In this document: piece by piece, positions 1 through 11,740 of the stretch
How the letters are laid out: every line of letters begins with the position of its first letter
Position numbering within the stretch: position 1 is the first letter of the stretch
Origin: Scortum barcoo
Taxonomy: Eukaryota > Chordata > Actinopteri > Centrarchiformes > Terapontidae
DNA length: 64,000 nt
NCBI GenBank assembly: GCA_023238725.1
Contig: CM041540.1
Span: forward strand, 3,251,001-3,315,000
Direction of reading: 5' to 3'
Notes under the pieces: model-generated
The model's input: the letters and a program-made list of their open reading frames with translations, nothing else
Databases searched by the model: none
What the model was told of the DNA's origin: nothing
Made by a program: the position numbers and the translations under genes

Positions 1-900
1 GTAAATAATGTTTTTCCATTACATAGTCATTATTCTGATGCTGCTGTCGTCACTAACAGAACTTCTCTTGAGAAATTTAAGGTGCTCTAAGGCTTTAACT
101 CATCTCTTTACAACTCTGAAGATGATGTCACCCAATCTAGAGCCATGCATTTCTACAACCTCTTTTCTCAATTCATCCGTCTTTCCCTGGTGGTTGGTGG
201 AAGACATGGCAAAGTCTGTCGGTGACATATTAATCCTGGTTCCTTCAGTTCTCCTTCTCGCGCCGATGCAGAGATGCGTGAGGCGCTTTGTTTCAGTGAC
301 ACCGCGCATGCTCGTCGCAATAAAAGCTCCCCTCCTGCCACTTTCGTCATATGTAGATCACGCGCCAACACACTCCGCTGTGTCATTCAACACATCACTC
401 CCTCTGAATATACACCCTGAATATATTTTTGTACTTGGCATGAGGAGGAAGTGGAAGAATGAGGGGGGGGGTGTCTCTCTAGATTTACTCCAAGCTACGC
501 AACAGCATGCAATTGACTTCAAACAGGAGCCAGTAGATGTCACCGGCTATTTTTGCCTTCAAACGAAACGTACTACTCTCGCTCCCAGTGGTGTGGTTTT
601 TAGAAGAGGAGGCCCCATGCATGGAGCGTAGTTTCTCAGCGGAAGCCCGCTTGGCTCGCCTGCCTCTTTAAACTGCGAGAGGAGAGATGGATCGTGACAG
701 ACACTATGATCCACATCAGTTAGCATTAGATCAAGCTGGCACACACACAAAAAAGTGTGCTAGATGTCTTATGTTTGGTTCAGGGCTGTCAAGGAGATGT
801 GAGGTCTTCATTTAGAAACCTGCCTCTGAAGGCTATTTATAGCTCAGCTTCTCCCAGCAATAGGTCACAGATGACAATGACCGCAAATGCTGCAGATTTG
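1..900. other. Left-edge unique sequence, no gene recognised
   Basis: Mixed-composition DNA with a G9 run at 463-471. One of the longest open frames of the window lies here on the plus strand (8-631, 207 codons). Its translation has no domain I recognise, no convincing initiator context and a shifting composition, so I treat it as chance. A very short transposase-like piece on the minus strand is listed separately. Nothing else is identifiable. Confidence 0.5.
130..183 (-). pseudogene. Possible tiny fragment of a Tc1-like transposase N-terminus
   Basis: On the minus strand the stretch reads KTDELRKEVVEMHGSRLG. This resembles the opening of fish Tc1-like transposases, where a K-T-x-E-L start is followed by a V-V-E-M-H helix just before the first helix-turn-helix. 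The expected helix-turn-helix does not follow: the frame stops about 10 residues later. No DDE motifs or inverted terminal repeats are visible nearby. With only 18 residues the likeness could be chance, so this is a weak call. If real, it is a long-dead DNA transposon remnant. Confidence 0.2.
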
Positions 901-904
901 CTCA

Positions 905-1300
905 GACGTTACATATTCATTTAGTAAAAGCATGCAATTTTGACTTATCTGCACACAGATCTTCTCCTCACGATATGATCCAATCAGTTTAAGTAGCAGA
1001 TTTAAATTGAACCCATTAATTCAGGCGCTATTTGATTTGACTAACTGCTTCTTTAAATCTTTATCGGAGCTAATGATACATTTGTGCTCAATTTGTTAGG
1101 GGACTAAGTTGAGTTGTGTTAAGAGGCCTGTAGGCCTAATGGTCTGTGCTTACCTATGCTTTAATGTGTGCTGAGTAAATCCCATTTCCATCAGGGCCCC
1201 TAATCAAAGACAGAGCTAAATGGATGCATGATAAATAGACTCTTACTTCTCTCATTACACGCTGACTAAAGTGGACCTAATGGCCAATCGCTCTAAAAAA
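905..1300. promoter_or_regulatory. Candidate conserved non-coding (enhancer-like) island
   Basis: Repeat-free stretch with no open frame of note and a high density of transcription-factor-type words: ATTAATTCAGGCGC at 1015-1028, TAATCAAAGA at 1201-1210 (a homeodomain core overlapping the TCF/LEF core ATCAAAG), GGCCTAATGG around 1130-1142, and ATGCATGATAAATAG around 1223-1238. Such mixes are typical of developmental enhancers in vertebrate gene deserts. The regulatory role is inferred from composition alone. Confidence 0.35.
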
Positions 1301-1857
1301 ACAGCTGTTTCTCCCTAAAAATCAACATTTTGAAGTGGTCAGGCTGCGTGTTACTTCTCTCTCTCGGGCTGCCGCTGACTGTCGCACGTTTTCCTCAAAA
1401 AAAAAAAAACAACAACAACAAAAAAACAAGCTCAGTTATTGCAAGGCCAAACAGAGGCCGCAAAGACACAAGACTTTCATAATGCCAGCAGTCACAGAAG
1501 ATTAAAAAGCATCAATGCGTCTTTTTTTTTCATCATGGCAGATACATCACAAAGGTTGGGGGGGGGGGTTTGTGTGGGCAAGGAAATGGGGACTGTTTTC
1601 TTCAGAGCGCCGATTCAGAAGTTGGCACCACTTCCACTCCGCTGAGTCCTCCCCCTCACAAGGCCTTTTCTCTCCGTTTGATGTCTGTGTCAGTTTCTTT
1701 CTGTCTCTCTGTCTTTCTCTAATTTAATAATCCTGCTTTGAACTTTTATCGTGCAAAGGCCTCACTTTGTTGGCTGAGCAGGCGAGGCAAGGCGTCACTC
1801 AGAGGGTGGGGTGGTTGGGGCATGCGGGGAGGGAACAAATGCGGCTCGCTTTGCTTC
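1300..1857. other. Unique sequence with A-rich and G-run low complexity
   Basis: Contains an A-rich tract with CAA steps (about 1398-1428) and a G11 run (1558-1568). From about 1640 to 1730 there is a pyrimidine-rich stretch. Short open frames here cross these tracts and look like chance. No gene is seen. Confidence 0.5.
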
Positions 1858-1886
1858 AAAAAAAAAAAAAAAAAAAAAAAAAAAAA
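1858..1886. repeat. Poly(A) run, 29 A
   Basis: Uninterrupted A29, the longest homopolymer I noticed in the window. A retroposon tail is possible, but the sequence just upstream (GC-rich, about 1790-1850) matches no SINE or LINE end I recognise, so it may be a simple homopolymer. Confidence 0.9.
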
Positions 1887-3000
1887 CGGAGACTCCCGCG
1901 GTTTAAACCTTCTGTGGCTCGTGTCAAACGCAAAGCGGCCGCGGCCTCGAGGGTGGATCGCAGTCGTCCCTGCGGTGTGTCATGCGTGTTAATTGAGCGG
2001 GACTCCGGCCAATTCAGATCAGATTCCTCACAACTTCATCATAACACGCTAACCATTCAAAATTCACCTTTTATGTTGATGCGTTTACTTCAATAACATA
2101 TATTTTAACAGATAACAAGAGTATAATTCAGATTCCAACCATATGATTTCCATTTTAAGTAGTTTGGGTTTCACAATTATTCATAATTATATTGTGCATT
2201 TATTTATCTAGTGCAACAATCCACAGGTATATCTATATATCTGTACATATGGAGGATATAAAAAGTGTATTTATGTCTTCTGTATTTTCTTACTGTTGAG
2301 CTGCTCTAACAAGTGAATTTCCTCATAGCAGGATTCATAAAGTTTATCTAATCTTACATCTTATTTTATTAAAGCTCCATTTGGTCGATGTCCCCACAGT
2401 GTTGCAAAACAGGAGAATACAATTACAGTTTGCTACCAAAATGGCCTTTTATTTTGAATTTGTTTGCCAGTCCAGAAAACCGCAAGTGATTCACGACCAT
2501 TACTGAAATGCAATGAAAGTGGGCGCAAAATATTTTGGGCACCTGGTTTTCTTTGGGTCTACTTTAGTATAAAGAGCAATTTTGTTGGTGGATAGTGTGT
2601 CTGGCTAATATAATGTGATCCAGTACTAACCTTCTGTTTTGATATTTTAAGATTATCACCCTCTGCAGCCCTCTTCAGCTCTGCATAGTCATCATCTTTT
2701 GGATTTTATGACCTACAACAATACCGTTCATTAAAATTATTCTCATGGTTTTGGTCTTTTTTGACGCCACCACTAGGACTCACTAGAAAGAGATGTTTTT
2801 GAAGCTTGGATGTCGGGGCTTTGAAAGCGTTGAGTCTTAAACCCAGCTGAATTTAATATGGCATTTGAAAGCTTCGTATTTGATAAGAAGATATGATAAA
2901 ATACCAGCCGTACAGTACACACCGACTATCAGCACTATCAGCCAAACGCTGAGCCTCTGTGCGGTATTCAGCGCTGTTTGAAACATCAGCCCGAGGTTAT
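1887..3000. other. Mostly AT-rich unique sequence
   Basis: A short CpG-containing patch with a NotI-type GCGGCCGC site (about 1936-1943) follows the poly(A) run. After that comes roughly 900 bases of AT-rich DNA without recognisable genes, repeats or motif clusters. Confidence 0.5.
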
Positions 3001-3100
3001 TTCAGGGGCAGCGGGGCACCTTGTGTGAATACAGCCAATCAGACAGATCTGTGCTGAGGTGTGTGATGGCTCTGGCCCAATCCCTGACCTTTCTGTGAAT

Positions 3101-3124
3101 GTGTGTGTGTGTGTACGTGTGTGA
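3101..3124. repeat. (GT)n microsatellite with one interruption
   Basis: Fourteen bases of pure GT, an AC interruption, then more GT. Minus-strand open frames across it give His-Thr repeats and should not be read as protein. Confidence 0.9.
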
Positions 3125-3222
3125 ATGAATGAAAATGCAAACGCAGTGTCCACTACAGAGCGCGGACTTCATTACGAGAGGGCCAAAGATGAAAGGAGCC
3201 TGATCAGAGACAAGTGGTTGGG

Positions 3223-3249
3223 AAAAAAAAAATAAATAAAAAAAAAAAA
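3223..3249. repeat. A-rich simple sequence with AAAT steps
   Basis: A run of A broken by two T residues spaced four apart (AAAT-type). Flanking sequence (3250-3420) is purine-rich but otherwise unremarkable. Confidence 0.85.
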
Positions 3250-5220
3250 GAGCGAAAAAGTTTGAGTCAGACAAAACAGAGACTTCCCTTTATGAGGCGG
3301 AGAGTAAAAGGCGGCGTGACAAGGGAGCAGGTGAGTAATAAAAAGAAACTGGGAGGAAGACACAGAAGTCAAAGACAGAAGGTTCAGTGCTTCAACAGCT
3401 CTTTAAGGTGAAGCTTTCTTCTTCTCAAATATATGATTGCAAAATGAACTGCTCCCGCAACATTACACAGTCAGCTTCAGCGCACTCTTTTACTCATTTC
3501 TAACTGCATTTTTTCATTGTGCATCATCCCTAATGCTTTTATTGTGTCATCCACCAGCCAAAGGCACTACTTTGTGAGCAATTCTGCATAAGAAGTCAGT
3601 CTAAATCATCACTAAGACAAATTTTAAGGATTAAATAAACTAGAAATGTTAGATATTTTGTGTTAAAGCAACATAATCAGTATGCTTTTTTTTTATTATT
3701 ATTAATTATTTCAGTCCCCACACTCCATCTTAGAGTTTAAAAGTCATCAATAGAAATTTGAAATAACAAAATGCATTCATAATAAAGTATAAAGATGAAA
3801 AAATGTTGAGGTTATATAATCGTGTAGTAGTTACAGTATGAACAAGCCAAAGATAAAAACACACCTCACACTTCAAACAAACATAATCTGGCTCTCAAAG
3901 CTCACCTGAGTATAAATGTCACCGATTTACTGCTGGTGGAGCTGTTTGGTTCTGAATCTGGAGCGAAATGATCTCATCTCCATATATTCCTCCTCTCTGC
4001 AGACTGTAGCTTTATAACTGAAGACAAGTTCATGGAGAGGACGATGACAATTTCCTGATCTAAACTCTGAAAGGAAAAAAAAAAAAAAAAGCTGCCGCTG
4101 CATTTCTGATGTTTCATCTACTGTGCTGTCATAGTTTTGTAACGTATTTGCCGTCTGTTGGCTTTGCTTTTACCTTCTGGTTTACTACGCTCTGTCTTTA
4201 TGATTTTGTGTGCTGTCTGATCAAAGGTATCTTTTTTAAATGTTGTATAGTGTGTGTGGTTAGCAGGTACGGGGAAGAAAAAGTAGTACTCCTGCATGTG
4301 ATGTAAAAGAAGTGGGATCAGTAAGATGAATTAAACAATGACAGTGTAAAAGCGTTATTACTGTCACACATTCTTATCACTTCTATACTGTCACCAAAAA
4401 CATTAGTACTTAAACATCTCATCATTGGGGTTGGCGTTAAGGAGCCAACATAAGTTTACACCCTTGATTTAAGTAACTTCATACTGGAAGTTAAATCAGA
4501 ATCTGGAGGTAGCTCAGCCTAAAAATGTGATGATCTTAATATTTTTGAACTTAAGGCGGGCAAAACACATCGTTAAAATGCACCATCATTACAAAAAGAC
4601 ATCTGTCAGTTAGCTTACATCTGTAAAGTCATTGCCAGACAAAGCCAACAAGCTCAATTATTATCATGAAATTTTGATATTTGTAAAACTTTACCAGAGT
4701 CTAAAAAAGCAATATTTGTGTGACATGTTTTTGTGAAGCTTTTGGGCTGAGACTAGAGAAAAGATAAGCAGCGGGCCACACAACATGGACTGAAATACAT
4801 TTTCATAATACAGACATGGGTTTCACCTTTATATACAGATGGGCGTCAAATTAAAGCCTGAATAAATGAGTTGAGAAACATAACGAATGCAGATCTGCGG
4901 AGGACATTTTACTGGCACGTTTTTTTTTTATCCCTTTAGAGTCAAGTCAATCCAAAGTTGTTCCATGTGATCACCTTTGTCCCGTGATGAAAGATTCACT
5001 CACTGAATGGCTTAAAGAGTACGAAATGATGATATGCTTCCCAGTTACCAGCTCTCAACCTGTGTGGGATTTTGGAGCGGCGTAAGATTGATGGCGCTCT
5101 CCACCACCATCATGCACCTTTACCAATGGTGTTCATCCCTCCAGTAGAGTTCAGAGATTTTAATGCAAAAGGAGCTGTTCTGGAGGCAAATGATGGACCA
5201 ACATCTAAGACACTTTAAGT
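3250..5220. other. AT-rich unique sequence, nothing recognised
   Basis: Nearly 2 kb with only a poly(A)16 run (4075-4090), a T-rich patch at about 3685-3710 and a T9 run at about 4921. No open frame above about 65 codons, no splice-flanked coding block and no motif cluster that I would defend. Confidence 0.5.
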
Positions 5221-6560
5221 TGTTTTTTTACCTTTAATCTGTCATCCGTCTGCACATCGCTCTTCCCTTTCCCTGTGTATGTCAACATGGGTGGCGCGCT
5301 CTCCTCACGGCGGCGATGGTAAACAGATGTACTTGACAATTAAGAAAAGCAGCGCGAGCGAGCAAACTGCAGATCAGAACAACAATAAACAAGTGTGCAA
5401 GCACAGCGGCGGGGTTAGAAGCAGGGAAGACAATCAAACTGCTGTTCAAATTTAAACAAACGAACGCGGCATGAAAATAACCCAATTCCACCTGGATGCA
5501 TAAGCCATAAACATATGGCTCCTAAACTGCAGCAGACCTGCTGAAAATCACACTGCAATGTACGTGTATGCAAAAATACACTGAGTAAGGGTTAAATAAA
5601 AATCAATCCAAGATAAATGTTTTGGTCAGTTTAAGTCATTAGGCATCAGATCCCAACAATCAAAAAGATAACACATGTGGTAACCCGTTAAATTGTCCCA
5701 GCAGTCATTGAGTAAGCAGAACTGATCAGAACAGGCAGCGCGATTCAACACACGGTGAGAGTTGACGTCTTGAGGTAAATGAAAGGTGATGGGGAGTGTG
5801 CAGAGATTGTTTTGTCAGAGCGGAGATTCTGCAGATCCTCCGTAACGGGTGCCACGTTCGCTCTCCTCCCTCAGTCGGGTTGACGTGTCGGAGGCCCGAC
5901 TGTGAAATAAGTTCAACAGTGAGATTAACAGAGATATACCGGCGGGTGGGGAGGAGGAAGACATAAATACAGAGAGGGTGAACCTCGAGCAAGCCGGTGG
6001 TACTGACAGTATGAGAGGTTTGATTCCCACTGAGGCGATGTTGTCCCGTAAGGGGTTTTCATTTCAAAAATATATCACCAGACACTATTATATTACGTTG
6101 GCAGACAGATCTTGGTGAGGAGAACTGTTATGATAGCGAAGAAGAGGAAAAAGGAGGAAACTCAGATATGTAGAGCCTGACAATGACACTGATCACACTT
6201 TAATTTTTATCTTTTGTGGTGTTTTGTCGTGCTAAAAATATGACAAAATTCAATGTCTGCCTCATATACCTGCCCCAGAAGCACTAAGATATTAGTAAGT
6301 TTATTAAGTTATTTTCTTTCATTTGATTAATCTGTCTTTAAAAATTATGATAATGCTAATCTAAGTTTTATAGATGCCTTATTTATGTCTTTAAAAGATG
6401 CTTATTTTGACTGACCAAAAGTCCACAAGCAAAAGACATTAATATTGTACAGTCATATAGAACAAAGACAAGCTAATTGTCACTTTAAATTATTGAGACC
6501 TGGTATTGTTGCTTACCTGATGAGTGAAACTGTAAATAAATTTTTAATTGCTGCTTAAAT
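5221..6560. other. Unique sequence, nothing recognised
   Basis: A moderately GC-rich patch (about 5280-5480 and 5810-6050) sits between AT-rich flanks. The overlapping minus-strand open frames at 5726-6030 carry no recognisable domain. A tRNA B-box-like word (GGTTTGATTCCC, about 6018) lacks a matching A box and stem. Confidence 0.45.
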
Positions 6561-6577
6561 GACTATAATTTAGAGTG

Positions 6578-6632
6578 AAGTTGGTCCAAACTACACACTG
6601 ACATTCAGTCAACGAAAGGTCAACGGTTTATT
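6578..6632 (+). repeat. Local repeat, copy 1 of 2 (family unknown)
   Basis: Begins with TTGGTCCAAAC and includes CTGACATTC, GTCAA and a terminal TTTATTAAC. The same series of words occurs again in the same order and orientation at 7267-7320, about 690 bases downstream, with scattered mismatches. It could be two fragments of one interspersed family, or termini of a single inserted element with the intervening DNA as its interior. No coding relic was seen between them. Confidence 0.55.
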
Positions 6633-7266
6633 AACAGAGATCTACGGGTTTATAGGGAGAACGACGGGTTCCTAATGTAAACAGAAAGAGCTGTTTGTCA
6701 AAAAATAAGAGGTAATTTCAATAATGCGGGGATTGTTAAATGACACGTTAGTCCATTAGTTAAAGCAGCTCAATGGGACTTTTGTTGATTTTGGCGGTCG
6801 CTGTGGACAAAGGCGGTGGTGTATTTAACCGTAACGTTAGGTTCCCGAAGACGGACTTTAAATTAACATTAAAAGTAACTCGAATTCAGCCAGTGCAAAC
6901 CTAACAGCCATTTCATCTTATATCGTGGAAAAATTCGACCCGATGGCAGGCATTAAGAATAATTATAGTTAATCTTATGTCAGCTGGTCTCGTTTGCTCA
7001 TGCATGTCATAAAAAGGCATCTGTATTGAGATTATTTCAGTTCAAAACAGTCAGCAGGTTAAAATTTACTTCTGTCAACACATAATAGGGTTCCATATTA
7101 TCTACATTTTTAAACAGAGAAGCAGAAAAATAAAAAATGGGCATCTATATTTTGCCAAAATGCCAAATTGAAATCTTCAAAAGCTGCTTGTTTTGTCTGT
7201 CTATCGCTGCACAATGATATAAAACAGAAGAAGAAAAGCAATTTCTCAATTAAAGGAATTGTGAAT
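6633..7266. other. DNA between two related repeats
   Basis: AT-rich sequence with a segment around 6780-6860 containing CGTAACGTTAGG. No open frame, no retroelement protein motif and no clear LTR-type TG/CA ends were found, so an element interior is not demonstrated. Confidence 0.4.
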
Positions 7267-7320
7267 TTGGTCCAAACCAACGCTGACATTCGGTCAATGA
7301 AATACTGGGAAGTTTATTAA
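7267..7320 (+). repeat. Local repeat, copy 2 of 2 (family unknown)
   Basis: Shares TTGGTCCAAAC, CTGACATTC, GTCAA and TTTATTAAC with 6578-6632 in the same order. Similarity ends right after TTTATTAAC in both copies, which suggests a real element boundary on that side. Confidence 0.55.
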
Positions 7321-8336
7321 CGTGCACACTCAACAACACCACAAGAGAGATTTTCATTTTTTTCCTTCTCATTTGCTGAGCTCAGAAGTCATCCCTCCGT
7401 CCACCCAAATCAACCAAAATAAAGACAATGTAAGAACAAAATCTGACAGAGACAAGCCCCGAGACCGTCCCACCAGGAACAAGCAAACATCTTGTACCAT
7501 CTAGTAGCTCCCGTGTAGCTGGATTACATTCATACATGACAACTTAATGCGTCTCTAGTATGCGTAGTGAAATTGGATTTCCCCTTCCCTCTCAAAAGCA
7601 GATTGCCAGGCGCCTCACTTTCACTTGTCATATTTACATGCTTTAAAACAGCCGGTAAACACCTTGTCTCGCTTGTTCCCTATCCCGAAGCGTTTCTGAC
7701 AGGGATGTTACAATCTGAGCTGTCTGCCGCCTGTTTGATTCGATTCATTCGTCTCCTTCCACAACATACGCAGCCGAGCAATGGCGATGAGAGGCAAAAA
7801 AAAAAAAGAGTTTTGGAGTCATGTGACATGAGCGATGAGGAGAGGACATTGCATGGGATGAATCATGGGACTGTGATGACGGCAGTTACACTCATGCCCC
7901 GGACCGGGAGGGTTATTTCGAGCTGTGCCTTTAACCTTTCCATGCAGGTGCTGAGATTTCTGACCTTTACACCATGCGGTTCCCCGCTGCCTTTGAGTGC
8001 TTCTGATAGTTATGAAGTGGAGCTCTCTAGCGCGCGTGTGTGTAAAAGCGACGAAATACGTTTTTATTGTTTACAAGCACGTGTGTGTGTGTGTGTTTAT
8101 TTCCCACTGTACGACCTCGCGTGTGCACGTACTGTTGATTCTGTGGCCGCCACGAAAGCCGCGCGGGGGCCTCGTGCAGGAAACTCGATTTGACACGAGC
8201 ATAGTGAAGATTACCTGTGTCCGGACAGTTACTGCCTTACAGACAATAAGAACCGCCATCACTCAATTTTAAAGGTCAACTTGCTGAAACAAGGGGCTCC
8301 CGCCAGGCCGGAAATAACCTAACAAAAGACCCACAG
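7321..8336. other. Unique sequence with one (GT)n tract
   Basis: Contains a (GT)8 microsatellite at 8081-8097 and an A11 run near 7797-7808. The plus-strand open frame 7567-8193 (208 codons) is the longest in the window, but it runs through the A run and the GT tract and shows no domain. I do not call it a gene. Confidence 0.5.
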
Positions 8337-8356
8337 GGAGAGAGAGAGAGAGAGGA
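8337..8356. repeat. (GA)n microsatellite
   Basis: GA dinucleotide array followed by a purine-rich extension to about 8395 with GAGG-type words. Confidence 0.85.
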
Positions 8357-9736
8357 GAGGTGAAGGTGAGGGGAGGCAGAGGTAGAGAGATGGTGGGCGT
8401 CTAACCCCAACACAGCGGGCCTCTATCAACCTACTGACCTCCGACACGGCTTTACCTCCACCCGCCTCGGCCGACCTCTTTGTCTTTCCTAACATCCCGT
8501 GGTCAAGCCAGAGCTTTTGGATTTCCCCATCAGATTTCCGACATCTCTTAACAGTCCAGTCTATAATAATGAGCATTTTAAAAAAGATATGAAGTCCAAT
8601 GTGTTATTTATATTCCCCTAACAGAGCTAAACAGTGCACACTTCACCTGAGGAAGGTTTAAATAAAAGCTGTAATCCATCATTTATTCTTATAAAAATCG
8701 CCTTTTCTTTATCTGCTGAACAGTCACTTCACCTTTGCTGGACTTTCTACGTGCTGATGCTACATCTAGTCTCGCTCCGGATAACAATAGAGTCGTGTTT
8801 GGACAGCTAAGCAATGAGATGAAACCCTTTAAATTTCTGTCAAGGCTGAGCAGAGCTGCAGAAAAAAAGGTGACAATACTGGTCATTTTGTACATTTTTA
8901 ATATGAACACCTCTCTTATAGCCACTTTAAACTCATAAATATCTGTACTGTGGAAGAAATCGTGCACGCTTTGTGCCTCACAGCTTTCTCCTTTTACGTT
9001 TTGTCTTGTGCACTGCAGCACTTTAATATCTCTGGAGGGTTAGTAGCTCTCAGGCCAGGAAGGTTTGGGTAGTTTTTTGGACAGCTGCGTTACCGGGATG
9101 AACAAAAACACCCACTAAAAAGTACAAATTTTCACCCAGCAGCAGCGCAGCTAACAGGCCGTCATCCTCAACCGTGCACAATTTTGCTGCGATAGAGACA
9201 AAAACTACATTTTTATTTTTTTTTTTTTAAACCCAAAGCGGCTCTGCTTGCTCATTACCTAGAAACTTCTGGGTGTGATTTGTTTGTGTCGCTCTGATGT
9301 TCACTCATTTGCGGCGCCGTGCAATTGAAACGCAGCTTCCTCTGCTTTAATGAAGCACAATGTGGTATTTTTGACAGCCAGCGTACCTGGAGCGCAATTT
9401 ACAACAAGGAAACGACTGCAAATAGATCAGCTTTTTTTAAGTAGCCAGCACTAAAACAAACCATATCAGCTTAGGATATTAACACTTTCGCTTTTGTGGC
9501 GATATTAATATGTCTATGAATCCAAATAATATGTAAAAATAAAAGAAGAGGAGATAATTGTGGGATATTTAAAAAAACGATTTGACAAACAAATGCTGAA
9601 TAAACCAACTAGCAACCAGTATGTTGCTGCACTAACAGAAAGTATTAAATATTCTCCTTGTTCTGCTGCAAAAAAACAGAAAAATCTCACAAAAATACAG
9701 TTTCCTGCCCCTCCTGCCAACCACCCACATACATGC
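8357..9736. other. Unique sequence, nothing recognised
   Basis: Apart from a T-rich tract near 9212-9230 there are no repeats or recognisable coding blocks. The open frame on the minus strand at 8689-9021 (110 codons) has no identifiable domain. Confidence 0.5.
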
Positions 9737-9750
9737 GCACACACACACAC
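9737..9750. repeat. Short (CA)n microsatellite
   Basis: Seven CA units followed by imperfect CA/CT words to about 9770. Confidence 0.85.
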
Positions 9751-10186
9751 GCTCATACACACAGCCACGCGCGATCAATATGTCTTTCAGAAGGCTGCTG
9801 TTGTGGCTTGAATGTGAATAAACAGTCATATATTTCAGCTGAGGATCGATGGGCGTAGACAGATGAATGGCATACAAAGACACCTCCGAACAGGACAGAG
9901 AGACCTGTGTGTGTGTCTCTCTCTTTTTTTACTGTTACTCAGCGTCTCTCGCCCTCCCGTGTCCGACCGCTCTTTCACTCTCCGAGGATCAATAGGTGTG
10001 ATGGATTAGTGACAGGTACCACACACTGGAGACGCGCGCTATCAAACAACAACACTTCCCATTCAGGCCCATTTCAATCACTCTCTGCCAGTCATAACTT
10101 GTTTTCTCGCGCCGCTAAGGCCGCCGCCGCCCTGGCTTTCGAGGCTCCCCGATCAGCCGCTTGATTTCTGCCTCCGACACAAACAT
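9751..10186. other. Unique sequence, moderately GC-rich
   Basis: Contains a short GCCGCCGCCGCC patch near 10120-10132. No gene recognised. Confidence 0.45.
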
Positions 10187-10204
10187 TCACACACACACAC
10201 ACAC
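10187..10204. repeat. (CA)n microsatellite
   Basis: Nine CA units, uninterrupted. Confidence 0.9.
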
Positions 10205-10610
10205 GCTGGCGTTCACACAAAAAGTTGAACCCCTGACATTTGAGTGTGTTTTTGTGAAGTTCGCCGCGCTGTGTGTCTGTCTATCAGAGGACGGCGGTGA
10301 CTTTTCAGACAATGGCCCTGCCGACGCTAATCGATTATATCTGTGGTGCCGGGTGACAAGCGGTGCGAAAAGGTCCGGGGTTTACAGCTGCGGACTCCTC
10401 ACTGTCCTCTCTCAACACAAAACACACGTACAGTGACGAGAGGTTTCATATTCGCAGCGTGCACAGGCCCGATGTTGAATTTCACAAAGATTCGCAAAGA
10501 TTTACAGTGATAATTTGGGGAAGTACGTTTATTTGCGTGCATGCCAAGAGCTAGATGAGATGATCAATATCAAAAATCATCAATGTAGATCAGTTATATA
10601 TGGCTTCAGC
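10205..10610. other. Unique sequence, nothing recognised
   Basis: No repeat, gene or motif cluster that I can support between the CA tract and the interspersed repeat that follows. Confidence 0.45.
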
Positions 10611-10710
10611 TGGTTAGCCAGTTAGCTTAGCTTAGCATATAGGCCAGATATCTACCTCTAAAGCTCAATAATTAACATGTTACATCTCGTGTGTTTCCAT
10701 TCAGATTGAA
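10611..10710 (+). mobile_element. Teleost short interspersed repeat of the 'TTAGCTTAGCTTAGCAT' type, internally deleted
   Basis: The words TTAGCTTAGCTTAGCAT, CTACCTCTAAAGCTCA, ATTAACATGTTA and CATCTCGT occur in this order. I know this series from a very common fish interspersed repeat. The usual middle section (with GGAAACAG and TGGCTCTGTCC words) is missing, so this is a shortened copy. Whether the family is a SINE or a non-autonomous DNA transposon I cannot say from this copy. It carries no coding capacity. Confidence 0.7.
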
Positions 10711-11131
10711 CAGACTGAATATGATGTTAATCACTTCATATTTTGTTTGGATTTACTGCAAATGCACATACACACAATCATTGTTTTTAAAAAAAAAATA
10801 ATGCCTAAGGATGCTCAAGGAAACCCTTTGAACATTATGCAGTATTTCCATATTGTACTGTATATATATTTTTAGTTGTATGTTTTATTTAGTCTAATTA
10901 TTTTTATTTTAGGTCTATATTTTATTTTATTGCCAAGGTTATTATTTATTTTAGTTCTATTTTTTTTGCACATATGGTCTCTCTTTCTAAAGTGTTTTGA
11001 ACATTGTTTAAGAAACTCAAAGTTCATTGCATTGTTGTGCATATGATAATAACAAATATTGAATCTTGAATGAAACAAACTGCATCTTAAATTTACACTT
11101 TGGGCTGCCATTCATACTGACTGTAATCACA
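10711..11131. other. Very AT-rich unique sequence
   Basis: Long T/A-rich stretch with many TTTTATTTTA words between about 10870 and 10970. The small minus-strand open frame (10872-11111, Asn/Lys-rich) is a composition effect. Confidence 0.5.
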
Positions 11132-11280
11132 CGAGGCTGCAACTTGTAATTATTTGCAGATTTTCTGGATTAATTAATCAATCATTTTTCTGTGTATGAT
11201 GTCAGAAGAAATGCCCCTCATAATATACCACAGTTTAAAGAGTCAGATTGCTCGTGTTGTCCGACCCTCGGTCCAAATCG
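11132..11280 (+). mobile_element. Teleost 'GATTAATCAAT' interspersed repeat, copy 1, degraded
   Basis: Contains GAGGCTGCAACT, GATTAATTAATCAATCATT, ATGTCAGAA, ATGCCCCTCA and TTGTCCGACC. In this order they match a widespread fish repeat whose start reads like GGGCTGCAACTAATGATTA and whose middle carries AAAATGTCAGAAAATAG. Related fragments occur at 17369-17485, 32248-32420 and 37445-37650 in this window. Non-coding; class not assigned. Confidence 0.7.
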
Positions 11281-11740
11281 TGATGGCTTACTGTACTTTA
11301 CGAGCGAAAGCATCAAACTCTTTTCTTTTTCTTGAAAAATGACTTCATCTACACTTATTTTCTCAATCTTTCAAGCTTCTGTTGAGCAACATCATTTCAA
11401 TATTAAATCACAATATCAAGCTATTTGTCAAGCAGATTTAAAAGAGGTCACAACCTGGGTCCCCCAACCTGATTAAAATCTTTGAATGGATAAATAAACT
11501 GTGTGCAAAGATAACTACTGTCAGTACAACATCAGAGTAAACTGGGGGTCATTACATTTGTTCCTCCCCTCTTCAACTCCACGAAGTCGACGCATCCCCA
11601 GATCTAAGCCATACGCCTGTGAGTGATGATATCAGAGAGAAATAATGGGCAAAGTGAGAAAACAGGACAGCTGAATTGATATACTCACTCTTACGCCCAA
11701 CTGCACACACAAAAACAAATAAAATTGAGCTAATGATATT
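11281..11740. other. Unique sequence, nothing recognised
   Basis: AT-rich, with no repeat or motif cluster that I can support. Confidence 0.45.

Noticed and set aside
8..631. 207-codon plus-strand open frame at the left edge
   Set aside because: No domain, no signal or membrane logic beyond a hydrophobic start, and a G9 run lies in it. Length is compatible with chance in 64 kb.
6010..6045. tRNA B-box-like word GGTTTGATTCCC, considered as a tRNA or SINE head
   Set aside because: No A box at the right distance and no cloverleaf stems could be paired.
7567..8193. 208-codon plus-strand open frame, longest in the window
   Set aside because: Runs through an A run and a GT microsatellite. The translation shows KKK and VCVCV artefacts and no recognisable family.
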